A stretch of DNA of 9,435 bases from Pseudomonadota bacterium (GTDB taxonomy: Bacteria; Pseudomonadota; Gammaproteobacteria; Steroidobacterales; Steroidobacteraceae): contig JAKAZP010000073.1 of the NCBI GenBank assembly GCA_021815905.1, positions 1 through 9,435 on the forward strand, in the 5' to 3' direction. Made by a program: the position numbers and the translations under genes. The notes under the pieces are model-generated. The model was given only the letters and a program-made list of their open reading frames with translations, was not told the origin of the DNA and did no database searches. Position 1 is the first letter of the stretch. Each line of letters opens with the position of its first letter. Positions 1-6,321 of this stretch are shown in pieces.

Positions 1-465
1 ACGCTCGCAGCGCGCCACCGTCGGCGGCGCATCGCCGGAGAACTCTCCCTCGGCGAAGCGCCGGAACCCGAGCACCTCATCGACGAGGAGCCCGGCGGGA
101 ATCTCCCGGTGATTGACCACCACCACGCGCGTGTTGCGGGTGAGCGGCGTCGTGCCGCTGCCCAGAAACTGGCGCAGGTCGATGACCGGCAGCAGCTGAC
201 CGCGCACGTTGGCGAGCCCCTTGATCCACGGCTTGGCGCCCGGCACGCGCGTCATGGCCGCCGGAACGCCCAGTACTTCGCGCGTCTCCTCCCGCGCGAC
301 CAGATACAGATCGCCTGCCATCCGCAGCGCCACTCCGACCCATTCGCGGCCCGCCGCGCCCTCCTGCGCCACCTGCGCCGACACGGCGCGCCCGCGGCGC
401 TCGAGCTCGGCCAGCAGCTCGAAGGGACGATCCCGCAACGACCTCAGCGCAACCTCGTCGATCAT
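1..465 (-). CDS. pilI: PilI, CheW-like adaptor of the Pil-Chp chemosensory system (3' end outside window)
   Basis: The minus-strand reading frame opens with ATG at 465 and stays open for 155 codons to the window edge, so the C-terminus is missing (the family is about 178 residues). A strong ribosome site (AGAAGGAAGG) lies just upstream. The protein has the CheW fold signature: a leader region to about residue 40, then WVGVALRMAGDLYLV, the pair KGLANVRGQLLPVIDL at about residues 82-97, and GLLVDEVLGF at about 127-136, which closely follows P. aeruginosa PilI as I remember it. CheW-type adaptors couple a methyl-accepting receptor (PilJ) to the histidine kinase ChpA at the inner membrane. In this system they help control twitching motility, and cAMP in Pseudomonas. 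The gene follows pilH by 34 bases and is expected to lie upstream of pilJ and chpA. The PilI identity, rather than a generic CheW, rests on the pilG-pilH context and sequence similarity. Confidence 0.93.
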   Translation of the reverse strand, partial: MIDEVALRSLRDRPFELLAELERRGRAVSAQVAQEGAAGREWVGVALRMAGDLYLVAREETREVLGVPAAMTRVPGAKPWIKGLANVRGQLLPVIDLRQFLGSGTTPLTRNTRVVVVNHREIPAGLLVDEVLGFRRFAEGEFSGDAPPTVARCER

Positions 466-499
466 GCCTTCCTTCTCACGCTCCGTTGCGCCTCGTCCC

Positions 500-865
500 T
501 CAGGGCGACAAGGTCGCCTGAGCCTTGGCGACGAGCTGATCGGGCGACACCGGCTTGATCATGTAATCCACGGCCCCCTGGCGCAGCCCCCAGATCCGAT
601 CGGTCTCCTGCCCCTTCGAGGTCACCATGATCACCGGGATCGTCCGCGTGCGCGGATCGTTCGCGAGCGCACGCGTCGCCTGATAGCCGTTCATGCCGGG
701 CATCACGATGTCCATGAAGATGAGGTCCGGGCTCATCTCGCGGGCGAGGCGGATGCCTTCGGCGCCGTCGGCCGCCGCGGCCGTGCGGTAGCCGTGCTTC
801 TCGAGCGCCTTCTGCATCACGTGCACCTCGGTCGGCGAATCATCGACGATCAGAATGAGCGGCAT
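500..865 (-). CDS. pilH: PilH, single-domain response regulator of twitching motility
   Basis: A 121-residue CheY-like receiver domain with no output domain. The acidic pair D8-D9, the phospho-acceptor D52 in FMDIVMPG, T82 and K104 (IKPV) are all present. The length and the position of D52 match P. aeruginosa PilH. It is phosphorylated by the ChpA kinase and is thought to act with PilG in biasing pilus extension against retraction, perhaps as a phosphate sink. An in-frame ATG at 874 overlaps the pilG stop codon. I chose the ATG at 865 because GGGAG (875-879) is 9 bases upstream of it but only one base from the upstream ATG, and because the protein then begins MPLILIVDDS, as the family does. 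The ribosome site therefore lies within the last codons of pilG, which suggests coupled translation. Confidence 0.95.
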   Translation of the reverse strand: MPLILIVDDSPTEVHVMQKALEKHGYRTAAAADGAEGIRLAREMSPDLIFMDIVMPGMNGYQATRALANDPRTRTIPVIMVTSKGQETDRIWGLRQGAVDYMIKPVSPDQLVAKAQATLSP

Positions 866-870
866 GGCGA

Positions 871-1263
871 TCATCTCCCGATGTGCGTCTCGATCGCGCT
901 CAGCAGCTCGTCCTTGGTGAAGGGCTTGGTGAGGTAGTGCTCGGAGCCCACGATGCGCCCGCGCGCGCGGTCGAACAGGCCGTCCTTCGAGGACAGCATG
1001 ATCACGGGAATGGAACGGAATACCTTGTTGTGCTTGATCAGGGAGCAGGTCTGATAGCCGTCGAGCCGCGGCATCATGATATCGACGAACACGATGTCGG
1101 GCTGATGATCGGCGATCTTCGCCAGCGCATCGAACCCGTCGATCGCCGTGAAGACCTCACACCCCTCCTTCGCGAGGAGCGTCTCGGCGGTGCGGCGGAT
1201 CGTCTTGCTGTCGTCGATCACCAGGACTTTCAGGCCCTGGAGCTTCGTGTTGCTGCCCGTCAC
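871..1263 (-). CDS. pilG: PilG, CheY-like response regulator of twitching motility
   Basis: A stand-alone receiver domain, 130 residues from the chosen start. The signature VLVIDDSKTIRRTAETLL is followed by the phospho-acceptor D61 in FVDIMMPRLDGYQT, then PVIMLSSKDGLFDRA and the conserved lysine in YLTKPF. This is nearly the P. aeruginosa PilG sequence. PilG is the first gene of the Pil-Chp operon. When phosphorylated by ChpA it promotes pilus extension and, in Pseudomonas, adenylate cyclase activity. The frame is open back to a GTG at 1302 (143 residues), but I prefer the GTG at 1263: a long AGGAAGGAG lies 10 bases upstream (1274-1282), and the N-terminal length then fits the family. Three sites needed for a functional receiver (D17-D18, D61 and the lysine) are intact. 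The start is less sure than the identity. Confidence 0.93.
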   Translation of the reverse strand: MTGSNTKLQGLKVLVIDDSKTIRRTAETLLAKEGCEVFTAIDGFDALAKIADHQPDIVFVDIMMPRLDGYQTCSLIKHNKVFRSIPVIMLSSKDGLFDRARGRIVGSEHYLTKPFTKDELLSAIETHIGR

Positions 1264-1273
1264 GGTCAGACAA

Positions 1274-1282
1274 CTCCTTCCT
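1274..1282 (-). promoter_or_regulatory. Ribosome binding site deciding the pilG start
   Basis: AGGAAGGAG on the minus strand, nearly complementary to the 3' end of 16S rRNA, ends 10 bases before the GTG at 1263. It lies inside the longer frame that begins at 1302, and it is the reason for choosing the shorter protein. The spacing is slightly long, so the call is likely rather than certain. Confidence 0.6.
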
Positions 1283-1489
1283 GTGCATGAGGCTCGATCC
1301 ACCGCCTCGGCCGGCGGCGAACCCTGCCGGGGGCGCAGCGTACACGCGCCTCGGGTGGAAGCGCCATCGACCCCGGGCCTGCCGAGCAGGCGGTCAGGGT
1401 TTTAACATATCGGCATACCCCCTGCTATGCCACTCGCGTCACGTTTTTGGAAGATGCGCTCGCGCTGCCGGCTCGATCGCGCACGCGGC

Positions 1490-1518
1490 CGGACATAATC
1501 GGTCCGTCCGAGCATAAT
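1490..1518 (+). promoter_or_regulatory. Candidate sigma-70 promoter for gshB, giving a leaderless mRNA
   Basis: CGGACA at 1490-1495 matches four of six -35 consensus bases. After a 17-base spacer comes CATAAT at 1513-1518, which matches five of six -10 bases. Transcription would start about seven bases downstream, essentially on the gshB ATG at 1525. No Shine-Dalgarno-like purine run precedes that ATG, which fits a leaderless start. A second CATAAT at 1494-1499 has no matching -35. This is pattern matching only. Confidence 0.35.
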
Positions 1519-1524
1519 TCGCGC

Positions 1525-2487
1525 ATGTCCGCTTCAGTCCGCCTCGGCGTCGTCATGGATCCGATCGATGCCATCAAGTACGCCAAGGACTCGACTCTCG
1601 CCATGCTGCTCGCCGCGCAGGCTCGCGGCTGGGCGCTCGAGTATCTCGAGCAGCGCGATCTGTCCCTGCGCGACGGGATCGCGCACGGGCGGATGCGGCC
1701 GCTCGCCGTCAAGGCCGATCCGACGGGCTGGTTCGAGCTCGGCGAGCCGCGGGAGGAGCCGCTCGGCAGGCTCGACTGCATCCTGATGCGCAAGGATCCG
1801 CCGTTCGACATGGAGTACGTCTACACGACGTACGTGCTCGAGCGGGCCGAGGAGCAGGGCGCCCTGGTCGTCAACCGGCCCCAGGGCCTGCGGGACATGA
1901 ACGAGAAGGTGTACACGGCCTGGTTCCCCCAGTGCTGCGCTCCGACGCTGATCACGCGCGACATGGCCGACATGGAGGCCTTTCTGCGCGAGCACGGGAA
2001 GATCGTCTGCAAGCCGCTGCACGGGATGGGCGGCCGCTCGATCTTCGTGCTCGAGCGCAACGACAAGAACATGGGCGTGGTATTCGAGACCCTCACCGAT
2101 TACGGCGAGCGCTTCGCGATCGTGCAGCGCTACCTGCCACAGATCGTCGAGACGGGTGACTCGCGGGTACTGCTCATCGACGGGGTGCCCGTGCCCTTCG
2201 CGCTCGCGCGTATCCCGCTGCCGCACGACAATCGCGGCAATCTCGCCGCCGGCGCCCGCGGCGTCGGCCGGCCGCTCGAGGAGCGCGACCGCTGGCTCGC
2301 CGGGCAGATCGGGCCGACGCTCGCGGGCAAGGGCATGCTGTTCGTCGGGCTCGACGTGATCGGCGGTTACGTCACCGAGATCAACGTCACCAGTCCGACC
2401 GGCATTCGCGAGCTCGAGAAGCAGTTTCACATCGACATCGCCGGCGAGCTGATGGGCGCCATCGCCCGGCGGCTCGGCAGGGGATGA
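1525..2487 (+). CDS. gshB: Glutathione synthetase, ATP-grasp enzyme
   Basis: A 320-residue protein that joins gamma-glutamylcysteine and glycine with ATP, the second step of glutathione synthesis in the cytosol. It aligns along its length with E. coli GshB (316 residues). Motifs in order are LGVVMDPI near the N-terminus, ILMRKDPPFD, KPLHGMGG at residues 163-170 (glycine-rich ATP-grasp loop), NLAAGARG, FVGLDVIG, and EINVTSPTGIRE from residue 285, which provides metal and ATP contacts. E. coli has PLDGMGG where this protein has PLHGMGG. The frame is open back to 1447, but the 26 extra codons resemble no family member, so I start at the ATG at 1525, giving MSASVRLGVVMDP. No ribosome site precedes this ATG. 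A TonB-like gene follows after six bases. Confidence 0.96.
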   Translation: MSASVRLGVVMDPIDAIKYAKDSTLAMLLAAQARGWALEYLEQRDLSLRDGIAHGRMRPLAVKADPTGWFELGEPREEPLGRLDCILMRKDPPFDMEYVYTTYVLERAEEQGALVVNRPQGLRDMNEKVYTAWFPQCCAPTLITRDMADMEAFLREHGKIVCKPLHGMGGRSIFVLERNDKNMGVVFETLTDYGERFAIVQRYLPQIVETGDSRVLLIDGVPVPFALARIPLPHDNRGNLAAGARGVGRPLEERDRWLAGQIGPTLAGKGMLFVGLDVIGGYVTEINVTSPTGIRELEKQFHIDIAGELMGAIARRLGRG

Positions 2488-2493
2488 GGGACC

Positions 2494-3396
2494 GTGGCGC
2501 GCCGTGCGCTCATGCTGCGCGAAGGTCGGGCGCCCATCCGCGACCGCCTGCTCACGATGCTGTTCTTCGCGGCGCTGCTGCACGGGCTGGTGATCCTCGG
2601 AATCACCTTCAAGTCCCCCGCCGTCGTCACCTCCGGAGGATCCGCGCTCGACGTGCTGCTGGTGTCGAACCAACTTCCCGAGGCCGACCGCAACGACACG
2701 GCGACCTACCTCGCGCAGCGCACCCAGCTCGGCTCCGGCACCACGCTGAGGAGCGTCGTTCCCCGCAACCAGGCCGAGGGCGCCCCCGCGGCGGCGCAGC
2801 AGGGCACGAGCGCGGGACGCGCCCTGCGGCCCTCGAGCCCGACCCTGGGCTCGCGCCGCGAGCCGGTTCTCGGCACTTCGGGCTGGAGCACGCGCGTCGC
2901 CTACTTCACCGAGGTCGGCGGCCGGGCCGCGAGCGAGGAGCAGCCCATGCTGCTCGAGCGGCAGCCCTCGGACGGCGCCGGTCCCGGGCAGTCGGCGGGA
3001 CCGGTGCGCCTGCGCGGGCCGCATCGCAGCGCGCTGTGGGTGAGTCCCGATACGCGCGCCGCGGCGCTCGCGCCCTACCTGGTCGCGTGGCGGCGCAAGG
3101 TCGAGCGGATCGGCACCCTCGACTTCCCGGCCGCGGCCCGCTCCCCCGGACCGCACTCGAGCCCCGTCATTCAGGTGGTGATCGGCGCCGACGGCCGTCT
3201 GCTCCAGGCGCGGATCCGCCGCTCGAGCGGCGATCCGCGGCTCGATGCGGCGGCACTCGCCATCCTGCGCGTGGCGAGCCCGTTCGACCCCTTTCCCCCG
3301 GACCTCGCGCGGCGCTACCGCGCATTGCGCTTCGCCTACGAATGGCAGTTTCTCGGGGGGCGGGTGGGTCCGGGGGCGATATCCGCCGTTCCTTGA
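2494..3396 (+). CDS. tonB3: TonB3-like energy transducer
   Basis: A 300-residue inner-membrane protein with TonB architecture. A short basic cytoplasmic N-terminus is followed by one membrane segment (about residues 18-39, rich in Leu/Phe/Ala with a histidine, LLHGLVILG). A periplasmic linker of about 150 residues follows, then a C-terminal TonB-type domain from about residue 195 to 287 (YLVAWRRKVERIG, VIGADGRLLQARIRRSSG, AALAILRVASPFDPFPP, FAYEWQF). TonB proteins pass ExbB/ExbD proton-motive energy to outer-membrane partners. P. aeruginosa tonB3 occupies the same place between gshB and yqgE, and its loss impairs twitching and pilus assembly; a similar role here is inferred. The linker is rich in Gly, Ala, Ser and Arg rather than the Pro-Lys repeats of classical TonB. 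The start is GTG at 2494 with GAGGG just upstream; an ATG at 2512 is the alternative. No exbB or exbD is nearby. Confidence 0.85.
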   Translation: MARRALMLREGRAPIRDRLLTMLFFAALLHGLVILGITFKSPAVVTSGGSALDVLLVSNQLPEADRNDTATYLAQRTQLGSGTTLRSVVPRNQAEGAPAAAQQGTSAGRALRPSSPTLGSRREPVLGTSGWSTRVAYFTEVGGRAASEEQPMLLERQPSDGAGPGQSAGPVRLRGPHRSALWVSPDTRAAALAPYLVAWRRKVERIGTLDFPAAARSPGPHSSPVIQVVIGADGRLLQARIRRSSGDPRLDAAALAILRVASPFDPFPPDLARRYRALRFAYEWQFLGGRVGPGAISAVP

Positions 3397-3430
3397 GCCC
3401 GTTGCCCGGCGTCCCCATACTGCGCTCCAT

Positions 3431-4045
3431 ATGAGCGGGCCGACCGACCCCACACCGCCGACCGGCGATCCCCTCGGAAGCGCCGAGGAGATCGGCAGTC
3501 TCACGAACCACCTCCTGCTCGCCATGCCCTCGCTGGTGGACCCGAACTTCGCCCAGACGGTGACGCTGATCTGTGAGCACACCGAGCTTGGCGCCCTCGG
3601 TATCGTCCTCAACAAGCCCCTGCCCATGCGGCTCTCCGAAGTGCTCGCGCAGATGAAGCTCGAGGCTTCCTCCGAGCTCATCGCCGCCCGGCCCGTCCTG
3701 CGAGGGGGGCCGGTGAACACCGATCGGGGATTCGTGGTGCACAGGCCGGGCGGTCAGTGGGATCACACGCATAAGGTGTCCGACACCGTCCAGGTCACGA
3801 CCTCGCGCGACGTGCTGGCCGCGATGGCGCGCGGCGAGGGACCCGGGGATGCCCTGATCGCGCTCGGTTACGCCGGCTGGGATGCCGGGCAGCTCGAGCG
3901 CGAGATCCGCGACAACGCCTGGACTTCGATGCCGGTCGACGGCCGCGTCGTGTTCGAGCTGCCGTTCGAGGAGCGCTGGGCGGGCGCCTGGCGAGTGCTC
4001 GGCATCGACGTCGAGCAGCTCAGTCTCGTCGCCGGTCATGCCTGA
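3431..4045 (+). CDS. yqgE: YqgE/AlgH family protein (DUF179)
   Basis: A 204-residue member of the YqgE/AlgH family, called algH in P. aeruginosa. Its biochemical role is not firmly established. Family hallmarks are HLLLAMPSLVDPNF near residue 30, LICEHTELGALGIVLNKP, LRGGPVNTDRGFVVH, ALGYAGWDAGQLEREI and DNAWTSMP. The family is about 185-190 residues; the surplus here is a Pro/Thr-rich N-terminal tail. The frame is open further upstream to 3245, but that stretch is the shadow of the TonB-like gene, so the ATG at 3431 is chosen although no clear Shine-Dalgarno precedes it. The stop codon overlaps the ruvX start by 8 bases, the usual tight yqgE-ruvX pairing. Confidence 0.93.
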   Translation: MSGPTDPTPPTGDPLGSAEEIGSLTNHLLLAMPSLVDPNFAQTVTLICEHTELGALGIVLNKPLPMRLSEVLAQMKLEASSELIAARPVLRGGPVNTDRGFVVHRPGGQWDHTHKVSDTVQVTTSRDVLAAMARGEGPGDALIALGYAGWDAGQLEREIRDNAWTSMPVDGRVVFELPFEERWAGAWRVLGIDVEQLSLVAGHA

Positions 4046-4487
4046 GCGGCCGGTCGCCACCGTTCTCGCCTTCGATTTCGGACTGAAGCGCATCGGCATC
4101 GCCGCCGGCGATACGATCACGTCGACCGCGAGCCCGCGGCCGGCCGCCCTCGTGCACCAGGGAGTGCCCGACTGGAAGCACATCGCGCGCGAGGTCGGCG
4201 CGCTCGAGCCGCAGCGTCTGGTGGTCGGCGCACCGTATAATGCCGACGGCTCCGCCGAAGACCTCGCCCCGGAGGCACGACGCTTCGCGAGCGAGCTCGG
4301 GAGCCGGTTCGGCCTCCCTGTCAGCATGGTCGATGAGCGCTGGTCCTCGCTCGAGGCGGGCGCGGTCCTCAAGGCGCGCCGCGCCCAGGGCGGCCGGCGG
4401 CGCCTCGAGCGCGCCGACCTCGACAGCGCCGCGGCCGCCGTCATTCTCGAGCGCTGGCTCGCCGGAGAGTGGGGAGAAGATCATTGA
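4038..4487 (+). CDS. ruvX: RuvX (YqgF), RNase H-fold nuclease / putative Holliday junction resolvase
   Basis: A 149-residue protein with the RNase H fold, close in length to E. coli YqgF (138). The acidic active-site positions are present: D13 in LAFDFGLKRIGIA, E100 in VDERWSS, and D127/D129 in DLDSAAAAVI. The family motif LVVGAPYNADGS also occurs. YqgF/RuvX is needed for processing the 5' end of 16S rRNA precursor in E. coli and has been proposed as a Holliday junction resolvase; which activity dominates here cannot be told from sequence. The start at 4038 overlaps the yqgE stop by 8 bases. The C-terminus carries a few extra residues (AGEWGEDH), because the gene runs into the pyrB ribosome site and start codon. 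Confidence 0.95.
   Translation: MPERPVATVLAFDFGLKRIGIAAGDTITSTASPRPAALVHQGVPDWKHIAREVGALEPQRLVVGAPYNADGSAEDLAPEARRFASELGSRFGLPVSMVDERWSSLEAGAVLKARRAQGGRRRLERADLDSAAAAVILERWLAGEWGEDH
4471..4476 (+). promoter_or_regulatory. Ribosome binding site for the TTG start of pyrB
   Basis: GGGGAG lies inside the last codons of ruvX, seven bases before the TTG at 4484. It supports that rare start codon over the in-frame GTG at 4469, which begins just before this site and so cannot use it. Confidence 0.7.
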
Positions 4488-5449
4488 ACGCGATCGCGCA
4501 ACTGCGCACCGACGGGAGCCTCCGGCACCTGATCACGCTCGAGGGGTTGCCGCGGGAGCTGCTCGAGAGGCTGATCGATCGCGCCCGGGAATTCGTGCGC
4601 CCGCTCGGAGCGAGGCCCGCGAGCAGCCGGACGCTGGCCGGCTACACGGTCGCGAATCTGTTCACCGAGCCCTCGACCCGCACCCGCGTCTCCTTCGAGC
4701 TCGCGGCCAAGCGACTCGGAGCGGACGTCGTCAACCTCGAGGTCCAGCTGTCCTCGCGCGTCAAGGGCGAGAGCATGCTCGACACCGTGTACACGCTGCA
4801 GTCGATGCACGTCGACGCCATGGTCATCCGGGATGCGGAGGCCGGCGTGCCCGGGGCGGTGGCCGCGAGCGTCGCCTCCCATGTCAGCGTCCTGTCCGCG
4901 GGCGAGGCGCACGTGTCGCATCCGACACAAGGGCTGCTCGACGCCCTGACGATCCTGCAGCACAGAAGGCGGCTCGACGGGCTCGGCATCGCGATCGTCG
5001 GCGACATCCGCCACTCGCGGGTCGCGCGCTCCGCGTACCACGTGTTTCGCTGCCTCGGCGTCGCCGACCTGCGCATCATCGCCCCGCCCTCGCTCATGCC
5101 GGCCGCGGATGAGTTCGCCGGCTGCTCGCGCCACGCCACCCTCGAGACCGGGTTGAAGGAGGCGGATGTCGTGATGATGCTGCGCATCCAGAAAGAGAGG
5201 ATGGGGCAGGCGGATCTGCCGGATGCGGATCACTACTTCGCCCGCTACGGGCTCACGCCCGAGCGGCTCGCGGTGGCTCGCCCGGATGCGATCGTGATGC
5301 ATCCGCAGCCGATGAACCGGGGCGTGGAGATCGCCTCGGACGTCGCCGACGGCCCCCGGTCGGTGATCCGTGATCAGGTGCGCAACGGCGTCGCCGTGCG
5401 CATGGCGGTCCTCTCCGAGGTGCTCAGGCCGCCTCCGGAGGCCTCATGA
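4484..5449 (+). CDS. pyrB: Aspartate carbamoyltransferase catalytic subunit
   Basis: A 321-residue enzyme that makes N-carbamoyl-aspartate from carbamoyl phosphate and aspartate, the first committed step of pyrimidine synthesis. The carbamoyl-phosphate loop STRTR is at residues 64-68, the catalytic lysine in VKGES is K94, and R116, HPTQ (146-149), R179 in the GDIRHSR stretch, the aspartate-binding R234-I-Q236, and HPQP (273-276) follow. These correspond to the E. coli active-site residues. Three flanking motifs depart from consensus: SAGEA instead of NAGDG before HPTQ, RDA after V-I instead of RHP, and HPQP instead of HPGP or HPLP. The start is TTG at 4484; its bases overlap the ruvX stop (TTGA), so translation is probably coupled. 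There is no pyrR gene, leader peptide or attenuator before it, since no spacer exists. The pyrK-like gene overlaps its stop. Confidence 0.94.
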   Translation: MNAIAQLRTDGSLRHLITLEGLPRELLERLIDRAREFVRPLGARPASSRTLAGYTVANLFTEPSTRTRVSFELAAKRLGADVVNLEVQLSSRVKGESMLDTVYTLQSMHVDAMVIRDAEAGVPGAVAASVASHVSVLSAGEAHVSHPTQGLLDALTILQHRRRLDGLGIAIVGDIRHSRVARSAYHVFRCLGVADLRIIAPPSLMPAADEFAGCSRHATLETGLKEADVVMMLRIQKERMGQADLPDADHYFARYGLTPERLAVARPDAIVMHPQPMNRGVEIASDVADGPRSVIRDQVRNGVAVRMAVLSEVLRPPPEAS

Positions 5450-6321
5450 GCCGCGCGGAGCGCGGGACGCTCCGTCTCGAGGAGGCGCGGGTCCTCAGGC
5501 AAACCGCCTACGAAGGCGAGCAGTTCGTGCTGCGGCTGGCCGCCCCCGCGTGCGCCGCGCGCGCCGAGCCCGGCAGCTTCATCCATCTCACATGCGACCC
5601 CGCGATCCCGATGCGTCGACCGCTGTCGATCATGCGAGCCGAGGGGCAGGAGGGCTGGATCGAGCTCCTCTACAAGGTGGTCGGCCCGGGCCTGCGCGCG
5701 CTCTCGCTGCGAGAGCCCGGCGAGACCCTGAGCCTCATCGGGCCGATCGGCAGGCCCTACAGCGCCCGGCGCGAGCGGCCGCGGGCCCTTCTGATCGGCG
5801 GCGGCGTCGGCATTCCGCCCATGATCTTCCTCGCCGAGCGGCTGCGCCGCGAGGGCGAGGGGACGTTCAAGCCGCTCGTGCTCATGGGCTCGGAGATTCC
5901 GTTCCCGTTTCGTGCGCGTCCCTCGGCCACGCTGGTCGCGGGCATGCCGGCCGGGGTCATCGCGTGCATGCCGCTGCTCGAGGAATGGGGTGTGGCCAGC
6001 CGGCTCGCGAGCCGCGCGGGGTTCCCGGGCTGCTTCGAGGGCTTCGTGACGGAGCTCGCGGAGCAGTGGCTCGCCTCCCTCGGCGGCGCGGAGCTTGCGC
6101 AGGTCGAGATCTTCGCCTGCGGGCCGACTCCGATGCTCGCCGCGGCCGCAGCGCTCGCGCGGCGTTACGGGGTGCCGTGCCAGGCGTCGCTCGAGGAGTT
6201 CATGGCCTGCGCCGTGGGCGGCTGCGCGGGCTGCGCGGTGCGGGTGCGCACGCCGGAAGGGGATGCGATGAAGCGGGTGTGCGTGGACGGCCCGGTGTTC
6301 GACGCGCTCACTGTCTTCTGA
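5446..6321 (+). CDS. PyrK-like FAD/NAD and [2Fe-2S] reductase (dihydroorotate dehydrogenase electron-transfer subunit family)
   Basis: A 291-residue flavoprotein reductase. The N-terminal FAD domain (about residues 9-105) contains RRPLSI at 57-62, where FAD is held. The NAD-binding domain (about 112-245) has LIGGGVGIPP at 116-125 and FACGPTPML. The C-terminal iron-sulfur domain has cysteines at 255, 260, 263 and 279 (C-x4-C-x2-C-x15-C), with VDGPVF following. This is the PyrK arrangement. PyrK moves electrons from the flavin of PyrD (class 1B) to NAD. The protein is about 30 residues longer than Bacillus PyrK; the extra sequence lies before GCFEGFVTELAEQW. No pyrD is in the window, and most gammaproteobacteria use the quinone-linked class 2 enzyme, so the partner is unknown. 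It overlaps pyrB by ATGA, with GGAGG upstream, which argues for a role in pyrimidine metabolism. A general ferredoxin-NAD reductase function is possible, so I give no gene symbol. Confidence 0.82.
   Translation: MSRAERGTLRLEEARVLRQTAYEGEQFVLRLAAPACAARAEPGSFIHLTCDPAIPMRRPLSIMRAEGQEGWIELLYKVVGPGLRALSLREPGETLSLIGPIGRPYSARRERPRALLIGGGVGIPPMIFLAERLRREGEGTFKPLVLMGSEIPFPFRARPSATLVAGMPAGVIACMPLLEEWGVASRLASRAGFPGCFEGFVTELAEQWLASLGGAELAQVEIFACGPTPMLAAAAALARRYGVPCQASLEEFMACAVGGCAGCAVRVRTPEGDAMKRVCVDGPVFDALTVF

Larger units (their letters stand above)
1264..1524. promoter_or_regulatory. Divergent intergenic region between pilG and gshB
   Basis: About 260 bases separate the two divergent start codons, and both promoters should lie here. 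The AT-richest part is 1400-1410 (TTTTAACATAT). Read on the minus strand it gives TATGTT, a possible -10 for pilG, but I find no convincing -35 upstream of it. Two small inverted repeats are present: GCCTGC-CGA-GCAGGC at 1377-1391, and GGCATA-N8-TATGCC at 1412-1431. The first would lie in the pilG leader. The second sits at or just upstream of the candidate pilG -10 and could be a protein-binding site. The gshB-side promoter candidate is listed separately. I see no small ORF with a ribosome site here. Confidence 0.5.

Noticed and set aside
1377..1403. Hairpin GCCTGC-CGA-GCAGGC followed by TTTT, as an intrinsic terminator
   Set aside because: The T run is only four bases and starts eight bases after the stem, and no plus-strand gene ends upstream of it.
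1534..3720. A 728-codon open frame on the minus strand across gshB, tonB3 and yqgE
   Set aside because: It lies antisense to three well-recognised genes, has low-complexity Arg/Ala/Glu/Gly-rich composition and no recognisable domain. Long antisense frames are expected when GC-rich codons avoid stops.
4236..4241. A perfect TATAAT inside ruvX
   Set aside because: It encodes part of the conserved family motif GAPYNADG, and no -35 lies at a suitable distance, so it is probably coincidence.
3167..4444. A 425-codon minus-strand open frame over yqgE and ruvX
   Set aside because: Same reasoning: antisense to conserved genes, no family resemblance, and no ribosome site.
5431..5442. Palindrome GCCTCCGGAGGC over the ribosome site of the pyrK-like gene
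   Set aside because: With no loop it cannot fold as a simple hairpin. Pro/Glu/Ala codons plus the GGAGG site explain it, so I do not call it a regulatory element.
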